This document shows positions 10,741 to 22,610 of a DNA stretch of 64,000 bases, in pieces. Made by a program: the position numbers and the translations under genes. The notes beneath the pieces were generated by a model. The model was not told where the DNA came from. It did not search any database and was given only the letters and a program-made list of their open reading frames with translations. The stretch lies in assembly GCA_034440575.1 (NCBI GenBank), contig JAOTOL010001655.1:1116001-1180000 (forward strand), read 5' to 3'. The DNA is from Imbricaverruca yamaguchii. Its lineage: Eukaryota; Arthropoda; Thecostraca; Neoverrucidae. The stretch's first letter is position 1; each line of letters opens with the position of its first letter.

Positions 10741-11474
10741 GTGTGGTGGGTGTGCTGGGTGGGTGCTGCCCGGTAACGTGTGGTGGGTGTGCTGGGTGGG
10801 TGCTGCCCGGTAACGTGTGGTGGGTGTGCTGGGTGGGTGCTGCCCGGTAACGTGTGGTGGGTGTGCTGGGTGGGTGCTGCCCGGTAACGTGTGGTGGGTG
10901 TGCTGCCCGGTAACGTGTGCTGGGTGTGCTGGGTGGGTGTGCTGCCCGGTAACGTGTGGTGGGTGTGCTGGGTGGGTGCTGCCCGGTAACGTGTGGTGGG
11001 TGTGCTGCCCGGTAACGTGTGGTGGGTGTGCTGCCCGGTAACGTTTTGTGTGCTCCCGGTAACGTGTGGTGGGTGTGCTGCCCGGTAACGTGTGGTGGGT
11101 GTGCTGGGTGGGTGCTGCCCGGTAACGTGTGGTGAGTGTGGTGGGTGTGCTGCCCGGTAACGTGTGGTGGGTGTGCTGCCCGGTAACGTGTGGTGGGTGT
11201 GCTGCCCGGTAACTGTGGTGGGTGTGCTGCCCGGTAACGTGTGGTGGGTGTGCTGGTGTCTCGGGTGGGTGCTGCCCGGTAACGTGGTTGTGTGCTGCCC
11301 GGTAACGTGTGGTGGGTGTGCTGCCCGGTAACGTGTGGTGGATGTGCTGCCCGGTAACGTGGTGGGCTGGGTGGGTGCTGCCCGGTAACGTGTGGTGGGT
11401 GTGCTGCCCGGTAACGTGTGGTGGGTGTGCTGCCCGGTAACGTGTGCTGGGTGGGTGCTGCCCGGTAATGTGTG
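10741..11474. repeat. 26/37-bp minisatellite (GTAACGTGTGGTGGGTG)
   Basis: About 25 units combining CCCGGTAACGTGTGGTGGG with TGTGCTG. Roughly a third carry an extra 11 bp (GGTGGGTGCTG), giving 37-bp units. Strong G/C strand asymmetry: the plus strand is G- and T-rich. Frames through it encode only the repeat. Confidence 0.95.
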
Positions 11475-12327
11475 TCCTACATCGGCTGGACGGGGAGAGA
11501 AGCGCTCAGTGCCAACTACACCGGCACTTTCCAGTCACTCGCATGCCAGCGGGAACGAGAGAACGAGCTTTTGCGGAGACTAAACGTCTATCGGCGAGTG
11601 GACACACTTGCATTAATAGTGGCAAGCGGCGGTCGCCCGCTGCCAATGACGACATCGCCACATTATCTAATATTCAATGGTTTGGGTCTTCTGAGAGAGT
11701 CGGCTGGCTTCTCTTTCGCACCTGGGGCTATTCTTCACGCCTCAGTTACCGGGTGGTTAGAATAAAGAGGCGACATTCTTGTAGCTCTCTGTTTTGTTTG
11801 ACCCCGTGACCCTAAGCCAATGAGTATTGTAAAGACAACCAATTAATTTCATGGTGTTTTAGAATCGTCACTTGTATTAATGGTGTGCAATCTTCGTCAC
11901 GTGTCAATTGAATAAAGCAGTTTCTTGCCCAAGACAAAAGCTGCGCATTAAATACAACAAACGAGAGATAATCCCATCAAAATACCATTGGGACACTTGA
12001 GATTCTCGAAACACAATATGTTTCACAGAAGTCGAAAGGTCAGCAGCACTAAGCGACAAAACCATTTGTGAAGAAACAGACGGCTACAAATGGTGTCCCG
12101 CCGCCGCCTTCCTTGAGACCTGCCCCGTGCCACCGCCGCTGACACGTCTCAAGGTCAGGCCATTATAGCGCCCAACTTTCAACCTCCCTGGCTACAACTG
12201 TGTCAGTCTTCTACACCGGCCTCTCTGTTGCGGCTGGTACGCCGTCGAGAACTCGGGCCAGTTTTGTCCGTCGGAGCCAGCCCTTGACAAGCTCCACAAT
12301 ACCGGGTTCTATCAGCTACTGGCTCCA
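11475..12327. other. unique DNA
   Basis: No recognisable gene or mobile element. AATAAAG occurs at 11761 and in the 11910 region but there is no upstream gene to attach it to. Confidence 0.45.
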
Positions 12328-13456
12328 GCCGTCTGTCTCCACAGGACAGCTGCGGGCCCTGCTCTCCGCCCCTGACGGTACCGTCTGTCTCCCCAGGACA
12401 GCTGCGGGTCCTACCCTCCACCCCTAACGGCACCGCCCTGGACAGCTGTGGGCCCTGCCCTCCAAGCCTAACGGCACCGCCCTGGACAGCTGCGGGCCCT
12501 GCCCTCCGCCCCTGACGGTACCGTCTGTCTCCCCAGGACAGCTGCGGGTCCTGCCCTCCGCCCCTGACGGCACCGACCTGGACCGCTGCGGGCCCTGCCC
12601 TCCACACCTAACGGCACCGCCCTGGACAGCTGTGGGCCCTGCTCTCCACCCCTAACGGCACCGCCCTGGACAGCTGCGGGTCCTGCCCTCCGCCCCTGAC
12701 GGCACCGACCTGGACCGCTGCGGGCCCTGCCCTCCACACCTAACGGCACCGCCCTGGACAGCTGCGGGCCCTGCTCTCCGCCCCTGACGGCACCGTCTGT
12801 CTCCCCAGGACAGCTGCGGGTCCTACCCTCCACCCCTAACGGCACCGCCCTGGACAGCTGTGGGCCCTGCTCTCCACCCCTAACGGCACCGCCCTGGACA
12901 GCTCGGCCCTGCCCTCCACCACTGACGGCACCGTCGTCTCCCCAGGACAGCTGCGGGCCCTGCTCTCCACCCCTAACGGCACCGCCCTGGACAGCTGCGG
13001 GCCCTGCTCTCCGCCCCTGACGGCACCGTCTGTCTCCCCAGGACAGCTGCGGGTCCTACCCTCCACCCCTAACGGCACCGCCCTGGACAGCTGTGGGCCC
13101 TGCTCTCCACCCCTAACGGCACCGCCCTGGACAGCTGCGGGCCCTGCCCTCCACCACTGACGGCACCGTCTGTCTCCCCAGGACAGCTGCGGGCCCTGCT
13201 CTCCACCCCTAACGGCACCGCCCTGGACAGCTGCGGGCCCTGCCCTCCGCCCCTGACTGCACCGTCTGTCTCCCCAGGACAGCTGCGGGTCCTGCCCTCC
13301 GCCCCTGACGGCACCGACCTGGACCGCTGCGGGTCCTGCCCTCCACACCTAACGGCACCGCCCTGGACAGCTGCGGGTCCTGCCCTCTACCCCTAACGGC
13401 ACCGCCCTGGACAGCTGCGGGCCCTACCCTCCGCCCCTGACTGCACCGTCTGTCGC
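12328..13456. repeat. 44/52-bp minisatellite
   Basis: About 25 units. The 44-bp form holds AACGGCACCGCCCTGGACAG followed by CTGCGGGCCCTGCCCTCC. The 52-bp form replaces the CCCTGGACAG part with GTCTGTCTCCCCAGGACAG. Each unit carries a CAGCTG hexamer. The two lengths are intermixed in blocks, so larger segments appear to have been duplicated too. Confidence 0.95.
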
Positions 13457-14087
13457 TAGGTTTCCGAGCGCCGCCCTCCGCCGCTCACCGCATCACCGCT
13501 CTGATGTACCTCACTGCTGCCTTCGCTTGGCCCAACAGCTCGCTCTGAGGTCTGTCACCGTACTGCCCGCTCTGATGTCTCTGGCCGCACGCCTGCTCTG
13601 TCTCCAACCGATATCCTCCGTGTCCGGACGACCATCTTCTCTGATGTCTCTGACCGTGCCGTCTGCTCTGGCTCCGACCGATGCCCTGCGTGACCTTCTG
13701 TGATGTCTCCGACCGTGCCGTCTGCTCTGAAGTGTCTGGCCTCGTCCGCGCCCCTCCCGCTCGCCGCCCATCTCGCGCCGGACAGAGCGGTGCCAGCGGT
13801 CGCAGGACGCGGCCCACATTCCCACCGGCGGCGCACCTGGAAAGAAACGGCGCACCTGCGTCAATCTCACCGCACCGATATCGCATCTGCCTATAAAAAG
13901 GCCGCTGCAATTGGACGCGATATGCAAACTCGTGAAAGGCCCGGCGAGACGGTGGCTGGGCAACCGTGGGAGTCGGGCTCAAAGGGGTGGAGCGGGGAGA
14001 CGGACGGTCGGCGACATCGCATGCTGCCAGGTGCGGCAGGCTTAGCTGGCAGCCATCCACGCCCCGGGACCCAACGGCCTCTCCCAG
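13457..14087. other. degenerate ~65-bp repeat and GC-rich DNA
   Basis: Bases 13500-13740 hold three diverged copies marked by CTGATGTCTCTGRCCG and TCTGCTCTG. The remainder is GC-rich unique DNA. A long minus-strand frame crossing 13.9-15.3 kb derives mostly from the 12-bp array and is not regarded as a gene. Confidence 0.5.
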
Positions 14088-14126
14088 ACACACACACACA
14101 CACACATACACATACATACACACGGA
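14088..14126. repeat. CA microsatellite
   Basis: (CA)n with CATACA interruptions. Confidence 0.93.
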
Positions 14127-14357
14127 GCGAGAGAGAACCACAGACAGACGCACGGACGGCAGCCAGGTGGCCGGGCCGAGCCCAGCTCGCCCGTGAAAGC
14201 CGGCGAACTCTCATTGTTTGCACCCAGTGCGGAAATTTATCGCCCGAGTAAATCATACGTAAACGGAAAACGGCCGCCGTGAAATCGGCTCGCAACGCGC
14301 GCGCGCGCACGGCGCCGTCTCTGAAAGGCGCGTCGCGTTGCGACGAGTCGCCGCCGG

Positions 14358-15035
14358 CGCAGACTGCGGCGCGGACTGTGGCGCGAAGTGTGGCATGGAC
14401 CGTGGCGCTGACTGTGGCGTGGGCTGTGGCGCGGACTGTGGCGTGGGCTGTGGCGCGGACTGTGGCGCGGACTGTGGCGCGGACTGTGGCGCGGACTGTG
14501 GCGCGGAGTGTGGCGCGGACTGTGGCGCTGACTGTGGCGCGGACTGTGGCGCGGACTGTGGCGCTGACTGTGGCGCGGACTGTGGCGCGGACTGTGGCGC
14601 GGACTGTGGCGCGGACCGTGGCGCGGACCGTGGCGCGGACTGTGGCGCTGACTGTGGCGTGGGCTGTGGCGCTGACTGTGGCGCGATGAGTGTGGCGCGG
14701 AGTTGTGGCGCGGACTGTGGCGCGGACTGTGGCGCGGACTGTGGCGCGGAGTGTGGCGCGGACTGTGGCGCGGACTGTGGCGCGGAGTGTGGCGCGGACT
14801 GTGGCGCGGACTGTGGCGCGGACTGTGGCGCTGAGTGTGGCGCGGACTGTGGCGCCGACTGTGGCGCGGAGTGTGGCGCGGACTGTGGCGCGGACCGTGG
14901 CGCTGATGTGGCTCTGTGGCGTGGACTGTGGCGCTGACGGCAGACTGTGGCGCGACGTGGCGCTGACTGCACTGTGGCGCGCGTGGCGGCTGGCGCGACC
15001 GTGGCGCGCTGTGGCGTGGGCTGTGCCGCTGGGCA
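14358..15035. repeat. 12-bp minisatellite (GCGCGGACTGTG)
   Basis: About 50 copies of GCGCGGACTGTG with point variants (GCTGACTGTG, GCGGAGTGTG, GTGGGCTGTG). It becomes degenerate after about 14930. As 12 is a multiple of three, frames up to several hundred codons (such as C-G-A-D or A-R-T-V repeats, and R-H-S-P on the other strand) are open in most phases. Confidence 0.95.
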
Positions 15036-15295
15036 GCTGCACGCTGCAGCACACCGTGCACTGACGGACGCCGGAGTCGCGTGGGCTGTGCCGGACCGAC
15101 GGCTCCGGGTATACATCAGCCAGGAGTCGGGCCAGTCGCGCCGTGTGGGACGGCGCGGTGGTGACCCACAGGCACTTCCGGGTCACTGTCCCGCCAGCAG
15201 TGGCCGATGAGTCAACCGCAGACGGTGGCTGACGTCTATTGTGTCCGATTGCAATATGCTTAGCGGCGTCATTTGTTGTGGCCGGCACCTTCCTC
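15036..15295. other. unique DNA between arrays
   Basis: GC-rich DNA with no recognised feature. Confidence 0.4.
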
Positions 15296-15306
15296 TCCTC
15301 CTCCTC

Positions 15307-15380
<74 letters not shown>
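15296..15380. repeat. TC microsatellite
   Basis: A CTC-rich lead-in followed by uninterrupted (TC)n for about 70 bp. Confidence 0.97.
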
Positions 15381-15382
<2 letters not shown>

Positions 15383-16529
15383 CATAACAGCTTATTTTGG
15401 CTTCCTCACAGCTCCCTACTTGAACACATCTGTCTCCCGCACGCCTCACCGCATTGCGGCTTATGAAATCTAAACCATTGCAATTTCGCCTTGTTGAATA
15501 TGAAAAATCGTCAGCTGTAAGGTCGAAGGTGGTGCATTTCAGGCCAGCCAAATAGACGTTGCCGACGGTGCTAGCTCCGAGGCAGTGGATGCGTATTTGA
15601 TAGGTGTTTCGGCGGCTGAAGGCGTCAGGATTGGAGACCGCGCTTGTTGGGGAGGGTGTGGATGAGTGACGGTTCTCCACGGGGCGCGAGGGGAACAATG
15701 ACAGGGCAGCAGCGGGGTGCAGCACCCCTGGAAACTGTCACACCGCCGCAGAACACCGCGTTCAATGGCATTCTGGGAGCACAAAGTGATGCCAAGACTG
15801 GTGGTATTGTGGTTAAACTAGTTTGCTACGTAAGTCAATAATCGGCTCAGAATCGAGACAATTGTTTTAGCAATTGTAGCGAATGGTTTCAGAATGGGCG
15901 AATCATTCTGGAGAAGCAATCACAAACTGATCAAATTCGTAAATTGTTCCATGTCTCCTTGGCTGATGACAATTTAACAGCATTGGGGTGGTGTTTAAGG
16001 CCATCTAAGCATAGGCAGAACATGAAGACGACCAGAACCATTGCCACTGCAAATTCGCGAGAATATTATTAACAGCTGTTTTAAGTTAGTGCAAAGCTCG
16101 AAGTCACTATCCCTCAAAACGAGACATTTTCTTCAAAATTGTCGTGGAGTGGTAGATCGTCAGGTGGTAAAATGTTTTGTAGGGGAAACTGATAGCAAGT
16201 TGACGATTGAGGAAATTAATTCTTATGAATATTCCCTACTTAATACTTCAATCCAGAAAATGGGCAGTCGGGCGCGATTGACCATTCTGGCGAGTGGTCG
16301 TTGAGCTTTGGAACAAATCTCGAAGCCTTTCTGTTTATATTTCTGTGTTGGCACGAAAACTCAGAAGGAACTGAGCATGTGTGTTGGCACTCACATGCAA
16401 CTGAGGTTTCCATTCTATATGCTCAGCAGTGTACGTAATATGATCAGCGGTATAACAGGCACAATATGATTAACGGTGTAGCCGGCGCAGCACAAGCGGA
16501 ACACTGTGGTCATCGGCGTGAAGCGGGCC
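15381..16529. other. unique DNA
   Basis: Balanced to AT-rich DNA. Short frames such as 16041-16304 (+) show no recognised domain. No tandem repeat is evident. Confidence 0.45.
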
Positions 16530-17430
16530 TGAAATGTACTAAAATGGCGGTGTTTCCCGACTTTTTTGTGAAAAGAACATTATATATCTCCGTTCCTGGT
16601 AAAACACAGTTGAAACGCACGCCTTTCGGAGCTAATTATGTAGGGCATGTTCCAAAAATGGTCATATTAATCCATCATGGGCCCACATTGACGGCGACCT
16701 TAGATCACTGACCTGACCACAAACACAAATTCAAGACGTAAGGGCTGCAAGCACTACCAAATTTTAATCACGTGGTAAGCTTCACTTAAATGCATTTCTA
16801 AGTGCATGGGCCTTTTAAAATTTAAATGCTATTGAACATAAACATTGGATAACCTTGCCCGTGACCATGGTTCATAGGTTAGGGTCCTTTCGATAGTTTA
16901 GATCATGCAGTGCAGGTTTGATACGATCTTATATTTTAGATCATGAAAACTCAAAGTAAGCCGCCAAACAGGAGTATCTAAATAGGTTCTGCTCACTTGG
17001 TGCATTTTATCTTGACCTGGCGTCAGGCCACTCGACTGATTTTAATAAAATTGGAAAAGTAGCTTCTCAGCATACGAGGAAAATTTGTCCAAAATTAACT
17101 ATGACCTCTGGCCACTGATCTGATGTGAGGCAAAACTCCGAGATATGCGTTATGTAGGCAATGCGTAATTGTATTCACACACCAAGTTTCATCTCAATAT
17201 ATTTTCATATATGAGTTTTCAATCCTGCAACTTTTTTTGGGGAGTTGTTCCACTTTGACCTGAGCTAGGCCAATGACCTTACTTGACCCGAGGTTGAAAC
17301 TTCTCTATCAGACGCAAACAAGTGGAGGATATGGCACTGAAAACTGTGCCGCAATGCGCGCCGTCACTTTTACTTGTCGCTGAAAATCTTATGAAGAGGC
17401 CATAGAAACCGGAGAAGTTAAATTACCAGG
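16530..17430 (+). mobile_element. ancient ~0.9-kb dispersed repeat, copy 1
   Basis: It aligns collinearly over its whole length with the reverse complement of 30630-31500. Best-conserved blocks include GCAAGCAC..CCAAATTTTAATC (16747-16771), ATCATGAAAACYC (16943 region), ATAGGTT..GCYCA (16980 region), TGACCTGAGCTRGG (17257 region) and AAACTTCYCTATCAGACGCAAA (17296-17317 region). Internally a TGACCT...GGCCACTGA...CTGA module recurs (about 16700, 17014, 17102, 17257). No reading frame survives. Class unknown; the two-copy structure argues for an old transposable element. Confidence 0.75.
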
Positions 17431-18133
17431 TGGGATATTTTGTGTTATTTTCGAAAGTCCACGTGGCATTGGTTTTATCAGTCTCCAATGCTTTAAACGG
17501 AGCGGCTATATCCAATATGCTCCTATCTAACAATTATAATATCTCGTATCAAATACCTACTCATCATATATTATATCAAGTACCTAATCATAAAATATCT
17601 TATCAAAAATATAGTTATAGTTTCATCGACATTATGTATTTCATTCCATTCCATGCTTTTGTTCTTGCATTGTCTTCAGAGCAGACCTGCAACTAATAAC
17701 CAGAAACAACCAATGCAACCAGTAGTAGCTACAAGGCTTGTTGGGCGTAGCACGAGCAATGACTGTCGAGAGACAACACACGCAACACACACGCAATGCC
17801 TACCATCGGATATAAAGCCAATTCGTCACATTCTTTGTGATTAGTTTTAGATTTCAGATCGGCAACCGAAATGAAATATTCACGTTCATCGACACAAAAC
17901 AGTCATTCGGAAGTTACGCAGGAACGTGCCCACAGCCATCTTCGACATCCACCAATACCCAGCTAAATGCACATTTCTCATGAACTCATGCACTAGCTCA
18001 GCCCAGATTAGGTCAGCTTTGGTCCTGCATGGCGGCCATGTGGATGATCCGGTACCACGCGCTGTTACCTGCCAGTTGGTCAGCGGTTCTATTCACCAAG
18101 AAAGATGATCTTCAGAGCTGGGAGTCGCCTCCT
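17431..18133. other. unique AT-rich DNA with a small 27-bp repeat
   Basis: Bases 17537-17615 hold three diverged ~27-bp units around ATCAARTACCTAMTCAT. The rest is unique with no gene recognised. Confidence 0.5.
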
Positions 18134-18603
18134 GTCTGGCTGTTTCGATATAATCTTCGTGTTTGATGTCATTGCTGTTCTGTTCAGGTGGTCATTGTGG
18201 TGTGTCAGTGTATTTGGGTCTTCGCTTTGCGGATGCACTGTTGTGTGAATTATCATCTTCATGTAGTGAGTCCAATGAAGTAACTGCAGGGAAGGGGTGT
18301 ACAACCTCCTATTTGTGGTGGATTGGTTGCATTTATTACGGGAACTTTATACTCTTGCTTGGAATAACCTGCCGGCAGACACCGCGCCTCACAAACAGTC
18401 CCATGTGGTGTGTCACTGCTAATGCAGCATAGCAGTCTGTCCACGCATGCCCATTTGTGACTGCATAGGCCTTACACTTAGTGGACACAGCAATGCATTT
18501 GCAAGGTGGAGGACGACATACGCGTACACTGACACACCATAATGGCCACCTGAACCAAGCAACAACAACATCAAACATGAAGATCATAGCCGAACAGTCA
18601 GAC
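18134..18603. repeat. imperfect inverted repeat, 79-bp arms
   Basis: Arm 18134-18212 matches the reverse complement of 18525-18603 at about 80% over 79 bp with no net gap. Shared blocks include TTTGATGT, TTCAGGTGG and TGGTGTGTCAGTGTA. The loop is about 310 bp and has no recognised frame. It could be an old foldback or TIR element, or a hairpin-forming locus. Confidence 0.8.
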
Positions 18604-19190
18604 ACGAGCTCTTGACACCACCCTTATTCGTGAAAAGGATCAGCTGACCAAGCGGCAAGTGAATGCAGCTGATACCTAATCACCACATGATGGTCTTCCA
18701 GTAGTGCCAAGGCTGACCTAATCTAGGATATGCTAGTTACTGCATGTATATAAATGCGCATGCAGCTGGGAATTGCTGTATATGGAAAAAAGATGGCAAA
18801 TCCTCATCTACAATTTTCTAATGATTGCTCTGTCCTAGTAAATATATCTACCTGGTTCTTGAGCTTTACACCAAAAACTAACAATCGAGTACGTGAACAC
18901 TTGTCTTTGCAGCCAATACCATTTGTTGCTACCATGTGGTGTCACTTGTTAATATCCCGGGAGGACACAGCGTCGGATATATGGCCAAGTAGGAAAAGTC
19001 AAATGAACAACTGACTGTTCCCGGACCATCAGTGGTCGTCACTGACACTGAGTAAAAATTAATGGGAAACGCTGGGCAGATATCTAAAGAGATATCAAAG
19101 AAAAGGCTGCAGGGCCATTAAACAATACTTACATAAACAGCGATCTGCTTATCACCTGCACACCAATAAGCTATATACTCGTCCACACAG

Positions 19191-19194
<4 letters not shown>
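18604..19194. other. unique DNA
   Basis: AT-leaning DNA with no recognised gene, RNA or repeat. Confidence 0.4.
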
Positions 19195-19263
<69 letters not shown>

Positions 19264-19320
19264 ATATATAAATACACATATATACATGTATATATATATA
19301 CATATATATTTGTGTGTATG
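19195..19320. repeat. AC microsatellite with TA-rich tail
   Basis: (AC)n at about 19195-19260, followed by ATATATACATGTATATATAT-type sequence. Confidence 0.95.
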
Positions 19321-19789
19321 TATCGTGTCATGCCACCATAACGTTGTCGAAGTTCATACAGAAAAATACAATAATTGGCAGGAGCGGCCGACGACAACCA
19401 CTACTTGCGGTCACAAATGAAACAATTACACTTAGGTAGGACCGGTCCTTGGACGGCCCGGCTCGCAGCGCCGTCAATTGGACATTTTTTACGGGTGGAC
19501 CCGTGGACGAGTAGACACACGACGTGCACCGGCCTCGCCCACAAAAAAGCGTCCGTCGCTGCAGCGGCCGTTTACAAGTTGAGGCACGTGCTGGGTGCAC
19601 ATCTTTGGGCAAACGGAACATCAAAGAGCCGGTTTGGCGGGCCGCCGCTGCATGGCAAGACTGATGGTTGCCGTGCTGCATGGCCGCCGCCGGCCGGCCA
19701 TAAATCGTCCATCAGCGCAGGCGGCGGCTGCGTCCGCCACGGCCGGCTCTGGCGCTGCGCCGGCGGACGGACCCGCCGGCCGGCCAGCG
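19321..19789. other. unique GC-rich DNA
   Basis: No recognised feature. The right half is CpG- and GGCCGG-rich and runs into the heptamer array. Confidence 0.4.
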
Positions 19790-20235
19790 GTCCGCTGCCC
19801 ACTGCCCACTGCCCACTGCCCACTGTCCGCTGTCCGCTGCACACTGCCCACTGTCCGCTGCCCGCTGGCCGCTGCCCACTGTCCACTGTCCGCTGCCCGC
19901 CCACTGTCCACTGCCCGCTGCCCACTGTCCGCTGCCCGCTGGCCGCTGCCCACTGTCCGCTGCCCACTGTCCGCTGCCCACTGCCCACTGTCCGCTGCCC
20001 GCTGGCCGCTGCCCACTGTCCGCTGCCCACTGTCCACTGTCCGCTGCCCGCTGCCCACTGTCCGCTGCCCGCTGGCCGCTGCCCACTGTCCGCTGCCCAC
20101 TGACCGCTGCCCACTGCCCGCTGCCCACTGCCCACTGCCCACTGTCCACTGCCCACTGTCCGCTGCCCACTGCCCACTGCCCACTGCCCACTGTCCACTG
20201 CCCACTTCCCACTGCCCGCTGCCCACTGGCAGCTG
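19790..20235. repeat. 7-bp minisatellite (CTGCCCA)
   Basis: Roughly 63 heptamers of the form CTGCCCA, CTGTCCG, CTGCCCG or CTGGCCG in varied order. Heptamers shift frame by one base per unit, so all three phases read the same 7-residue cycle (SGQWAVG-like on the minus strand) and stay open. This explains frames of 160-240 codons on both strands. Confidence 0.96.
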
Positions 20236-21108
20236 CGGGTCATGATTGGTGGCACGGCTGCAGCGGCAGTGACCCGCGCGATCGGTTAGGTTGGGCGGCT
20301 GGCGCACTGCGCCGGCGCGACCTGACCGGTGCCGGTGCGGCGACTCGGCGTGGTCTGCACACGTGATGCGAGAGAAGCGCAGACAGAGACGCAGGTGGAC
20401 AAAAACGGAGGGAGGGAAAGTAAGAAAAAAATGTGCTGGAGGTTACAGACAGGATCCGGCTGGTCAACGTAAAATTAACACGCACAAAGTGTGTAAGAAC
20501 AAATGGGCAGCCGTCGTTCATGTGTGTGTTCGTGTCACGAAAAGCAATTCCGGATGCGTGATTTGCCGACGAGCCAACAGGTGGGAAATGGCACCAGCAA
20601 AAAATCAAATGAGGGCCAAATACCACTCACGGGACAATTGAACTTTTTCGTGGAAATGCAAAACATGGCTAAAAGAAACACTTTGCTTCTCCGTTTGTTG
20701 ATATATCTAGCTATCGCCAGATGAAAAACGCCCTTCAGCGGTGCGGCAGGGAAGGTTTCACTCACTCTGCCTGCGGGCATAGCTGCCATTCTGGCGAAGT
20801 TCGGAACTTAGATAACGACGCTGCTCTGATCCAAGGTGAATGGAACTTGGAACCATGCCGTGCCCTTGCGTGCTGCGTCATCGGTGATTGATGTCTGGAT
20901 GCTTGGGGAGGTTTTTTTTCGGCTGCCGACATGAGTCGACAGCTCGGTATCTTTATCGATGGCGGATCAAAGGATATGTTAATAGACGTCTTTATCGATA
21001 GTCGATTCCCTTATCCATCGCAAACTGTGAGTCTGTTGATGCTTGGCCGTCGCATCCCGTGAAGCGGTGGTGTTGGCCGTGATCATCTGGCTAACAATGC
21101 CACGGTAC
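20236..21108. other. unique DNA left of the SINE
   Basis: GC-rich to about 20350, then balanced. No recognised gene. TCTTTATCGATRGYSGA occurs twice near 20950 and 20990. Confidence 0.45.
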
Positions 21109-21321
21109 CAGGTTTTAGACGCAGGGGAGGGGATGGCCGAGTGGTTAAGTTGTCGGGCTATGGGTACCGAAGGTCCCGGGTTCGACACTAGCGCCGTTCA
21201 GGACATTTCCCAATCCCGCGGCCCACCGGCGAAAGAGTGTGGGCGTCGCCATTAGCCGTGAATGTCCAGAAAGTGCGTCGTGAACCACCCAATAAACAAA
21301 CAACAAACAGGTTTTAGACGC
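21109..21321 (+). mobile_element. tRNA-derived SINE with 14-bp target duplication
   Basis: A 185-bp element (21123-21307) flanked by perfect 14-bp repeats CAGGTTTTAGACGC (21109-21122 and 21308-21321). The 5' head is tRNA-like: A box TGGCCGAGTGG at 21134-21144 and B box GGTTCGACACT at 21179-21189. The A box resembles Leu/Ser tRNAs. The 3' end has GCGTCGT (21275-21281), ACCACCCAATAAAC and an AAC-rich tail. The intact target duplication makes it a clear retroposition event. It is transcribed by RNA polymerase III if active. Confidence 0.92.
21134..21189 (+). promoter_or_regulatory. internal pol III promoter (A and B boxes) of the SINE
   Basis: TGGCCGAGTGG fits the A-box consensus TRGYNNARNNG at all positions. 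GGTTCGACACT fits the B-box consensus GGTTCGANNCC except the last base. Spacing between boxes is tRNA-like. Confidence 0.8.
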
Positions 21322-22423
21322 CAGCCAGCTTCACCTGAGACAGAGTCGTGTCCACTATCGCGACAAAGTAGGCTGGGTCTCTGTGAGCGGGCACCCGTCC
21401 GTGGCAGTAGCACAGTGCTGGCCAACCACAGGGCAAGCTAGCTTCATTGATTCAAGTGTTGACTCGTGGAAACTGGGGTTAGGTCAGGCGCCGTGATGCT
21501 ATACGAAAATCCTAAGAAGGTGGCTTTCATTGGATTGAACCTAGAGGAACTGTCTACCTAGAGGGATCACCTTCTCATATTTATATAGAACACACCCATG
21601 GACAGGAGGTTGAGGAAAGTGGGGGAACATACCACTGCATCCCTTTCCCTCTCCCCAAAGCTGGAATATCGGTTGACATATGTTCGTTGGAAACAATGCA
21701 CCTCTGAATGGTTTTATGAAGACCGCCATTCGAAATATGTCCTTAAAGATTGGATCATGGCGTATCACAACGCGCATACATTATTATGTCTCAGAATGGT
21801 TGCCTACCCTTTTTGATCCTTCTGCTCTTCACAAGCACACATCACCAATATACAAACTGATAGCAACACGTATTCAACGTTTCGTCACACATATGCAACA
21901 TCTTTAGGAAAACAAATGGAAGAGCGATGGTGTACAGAAGGCATACAAACCGCGACAGGTTCAAAATTAAGTATGATGTGAAAACATGTGGCGAACGTAT
22001 AAAATTATCCCACGCTGTGCTTACCCAAGACTAAATTTCCTCCCAACTTCAAGCCATTACCTTGAGAGAGAAAGCGAACGCAATGGCGTTGCGGTAGCTC
22101 CCTATAAATATGTGGTGACTAGATAATTAGCAGATTCATCGCTTTATTACACCACAGAATAATCGTTAAATCGTCGGAGCCAAAACGAAAACCACACACG
22201 AATGAGTGATCATACATTGGAGAGCGATAAGAATTGGAGATGAAGTCTGCTGTGCGGACAGGATTCTCCAAATGTTGTTGGATCCTACAGTTGATGTTTC
22301 GTTGCATAGAGTCTACGCATGACGTGTGGCTCCGATGGGTAGAGTCTACGTATGACGCTCCACACGAGGTGAAACTAAATCTGTAAGCTATGGAGGAATA
22401 CAGCATTTGGGCAACCTATCCTT
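21322..22423. other. unique DNA
   Basis: Balanced to AT-rich DNA with several short frames on both strands, none with a recognised domain. Confidence 0.45.
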
Positions 22424-22610
22424 GGATGGATTCATGATGGACACTTGATGTGCACATGATGGATACATGATGGACACATGATGGATACATGATGGACACA
22501 TGATGGACACATGATGGACAAATGATGGAAACATGATGGATACATGATGGACACATGATGGACGCCCGATGGACACACGATGACCACATGATGAACACAT
22601 GATTCATTGC
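22424..22610. repeat. 11-bp minisatellite (ATGATGGACAC)
   Basis: About 17 copies of ATGATGGACAC alternating irregularly with ATGATGGATAC. Both ends are degenerate. Confidence 0.94.

Noticed and set aside
11761..11930. Polyadenylation signals AATAAAG as gene ends
   Set aside because: No upstream coding sequence is identifiable, and such hexamers are frequent by chance in AT-leaning DNA.
13891..15288. 465-codon minus-strand frame
   Set aside because: Mostly R-A-T-V repeats from the 12-bp array; two other minus phases and two plus phases are equally open there.
21123..21195. A functional tRNA gene
   Set aside because: A and B boxes are present, but the cloverleaf is not maintained and the unit is a SINE head followed by a body and bounded by target duplications.
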